From Kiritimatiellia bacterium (GTDB lineage Bacteria > Verrucomicrobiota > Kiritimatiellia > RFP12 > UBA3636), in the NCBI GenBank assembly GCA_016295275.1, contig JAEDLN010000036.1, forward strand, positions 1 to 14,038: a stretch of 14,038 nt of DNA. Reading direction: 5' to 3'. The number at the start of each line of letters is the position of its first letter. Positions within the stretch are counted from its first letter, which is position 1. Positions 14,009 through 14,038 of this stretch are shown here, piece by piece. Made by a program: the position numbers and the translations under genes. The notes under the pieces were generated by a model. That model was not told where the DNA came from. It saw only the letters and a program-made list of their open reading frames with translations, and searched no databases.

Positions 14009-14038
14009 TGTAATGGCGCCCCTCGGGACGGGTGCTCC
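14009..14038 (-). repeat. Possible edge of another repeat copy, inverted
   Basis: Read on the minus strand the window edge has GGGGCGC followed by CCATTACA (14016-14009), the head of the repeat modules, after GC-rich sequence resembling the array. Only the 8-base head is convincing; the sequence after it diverges, and the window ends upstream of it. Confidence 0.25.

Overview
The window is ordinary bacterial chromosome on both flanks, with one conspicuous GC-rich repeat array in the middle. No rRNA, tRNA, transposase, integrase, plasmid or phage gene is recognisable. The organism cannot be named from sequence alone. GC-rich third codon positions, a GH94 cellobiose phosphorylase, a two-component receiver fused to a Ser/Thr kinase, and sparse Shine-Dalgarno signals would fit an anaerobic plant-polysaccharide user, possibly of the PVC group (Verrucomicrobiota, Kiritimatiellota, Lentisphaerota). 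That placement is a weak inference.

Layout: 1-582 has no convincing gene. It holds a structured segment best read on the minus strand (28-200) and a small copy of the GC-rich repeat family (182-306). On the plus strand follow an MFS transporter (583-1944) and a cellobiose phosphorylase (2105-4567), a plausible uptake-and-phosphorolysis pair for cellobiose. The 160-bp gap between them carries direct and inverted repeats that look regulatory. A hairpin terminator (4611-4648) separates them from a convergent minus-strand cluster read in the order gmk (9664-9059), stand-alone coaC (8984-8421), receiver-Ser/Thr kinase (8424-7099), priA (7079-4665). The kinase starts inside the coaC stop codon (ATGA) behind a strong GGAGGAG, so it is a built-in member of a housekeeping operon (GMP phosphorylation, CoA synthesis, replication restart).

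Upstream of gmk lies a noncoding array of about 0.9 kb (9781-10676). It is built from CCATTACAC-headed modules, perfect hairpins and direct repeats, with a 166-167 bp higher-order period. The same modules occur in the same orientation at 182-306, so the two sites bracket about 9.9 kb. A second minus-strand cluster follows: ppiB (13877-13377), a dCMP-deaminase-like protein (13369-12800) and ilvD (12740-11067). It is driven by a good sigma70-type promoter (13944-13972) and closed by a strong terminator (10980-11024).

The most interesting items are the modular repeat family and the receiver-kinase. The kinase keeps all core catalytic residues but has HKD for HRD, DWG for DFG, and has lost both partners of the conserved APE-glutamate/arginine salt bridge.
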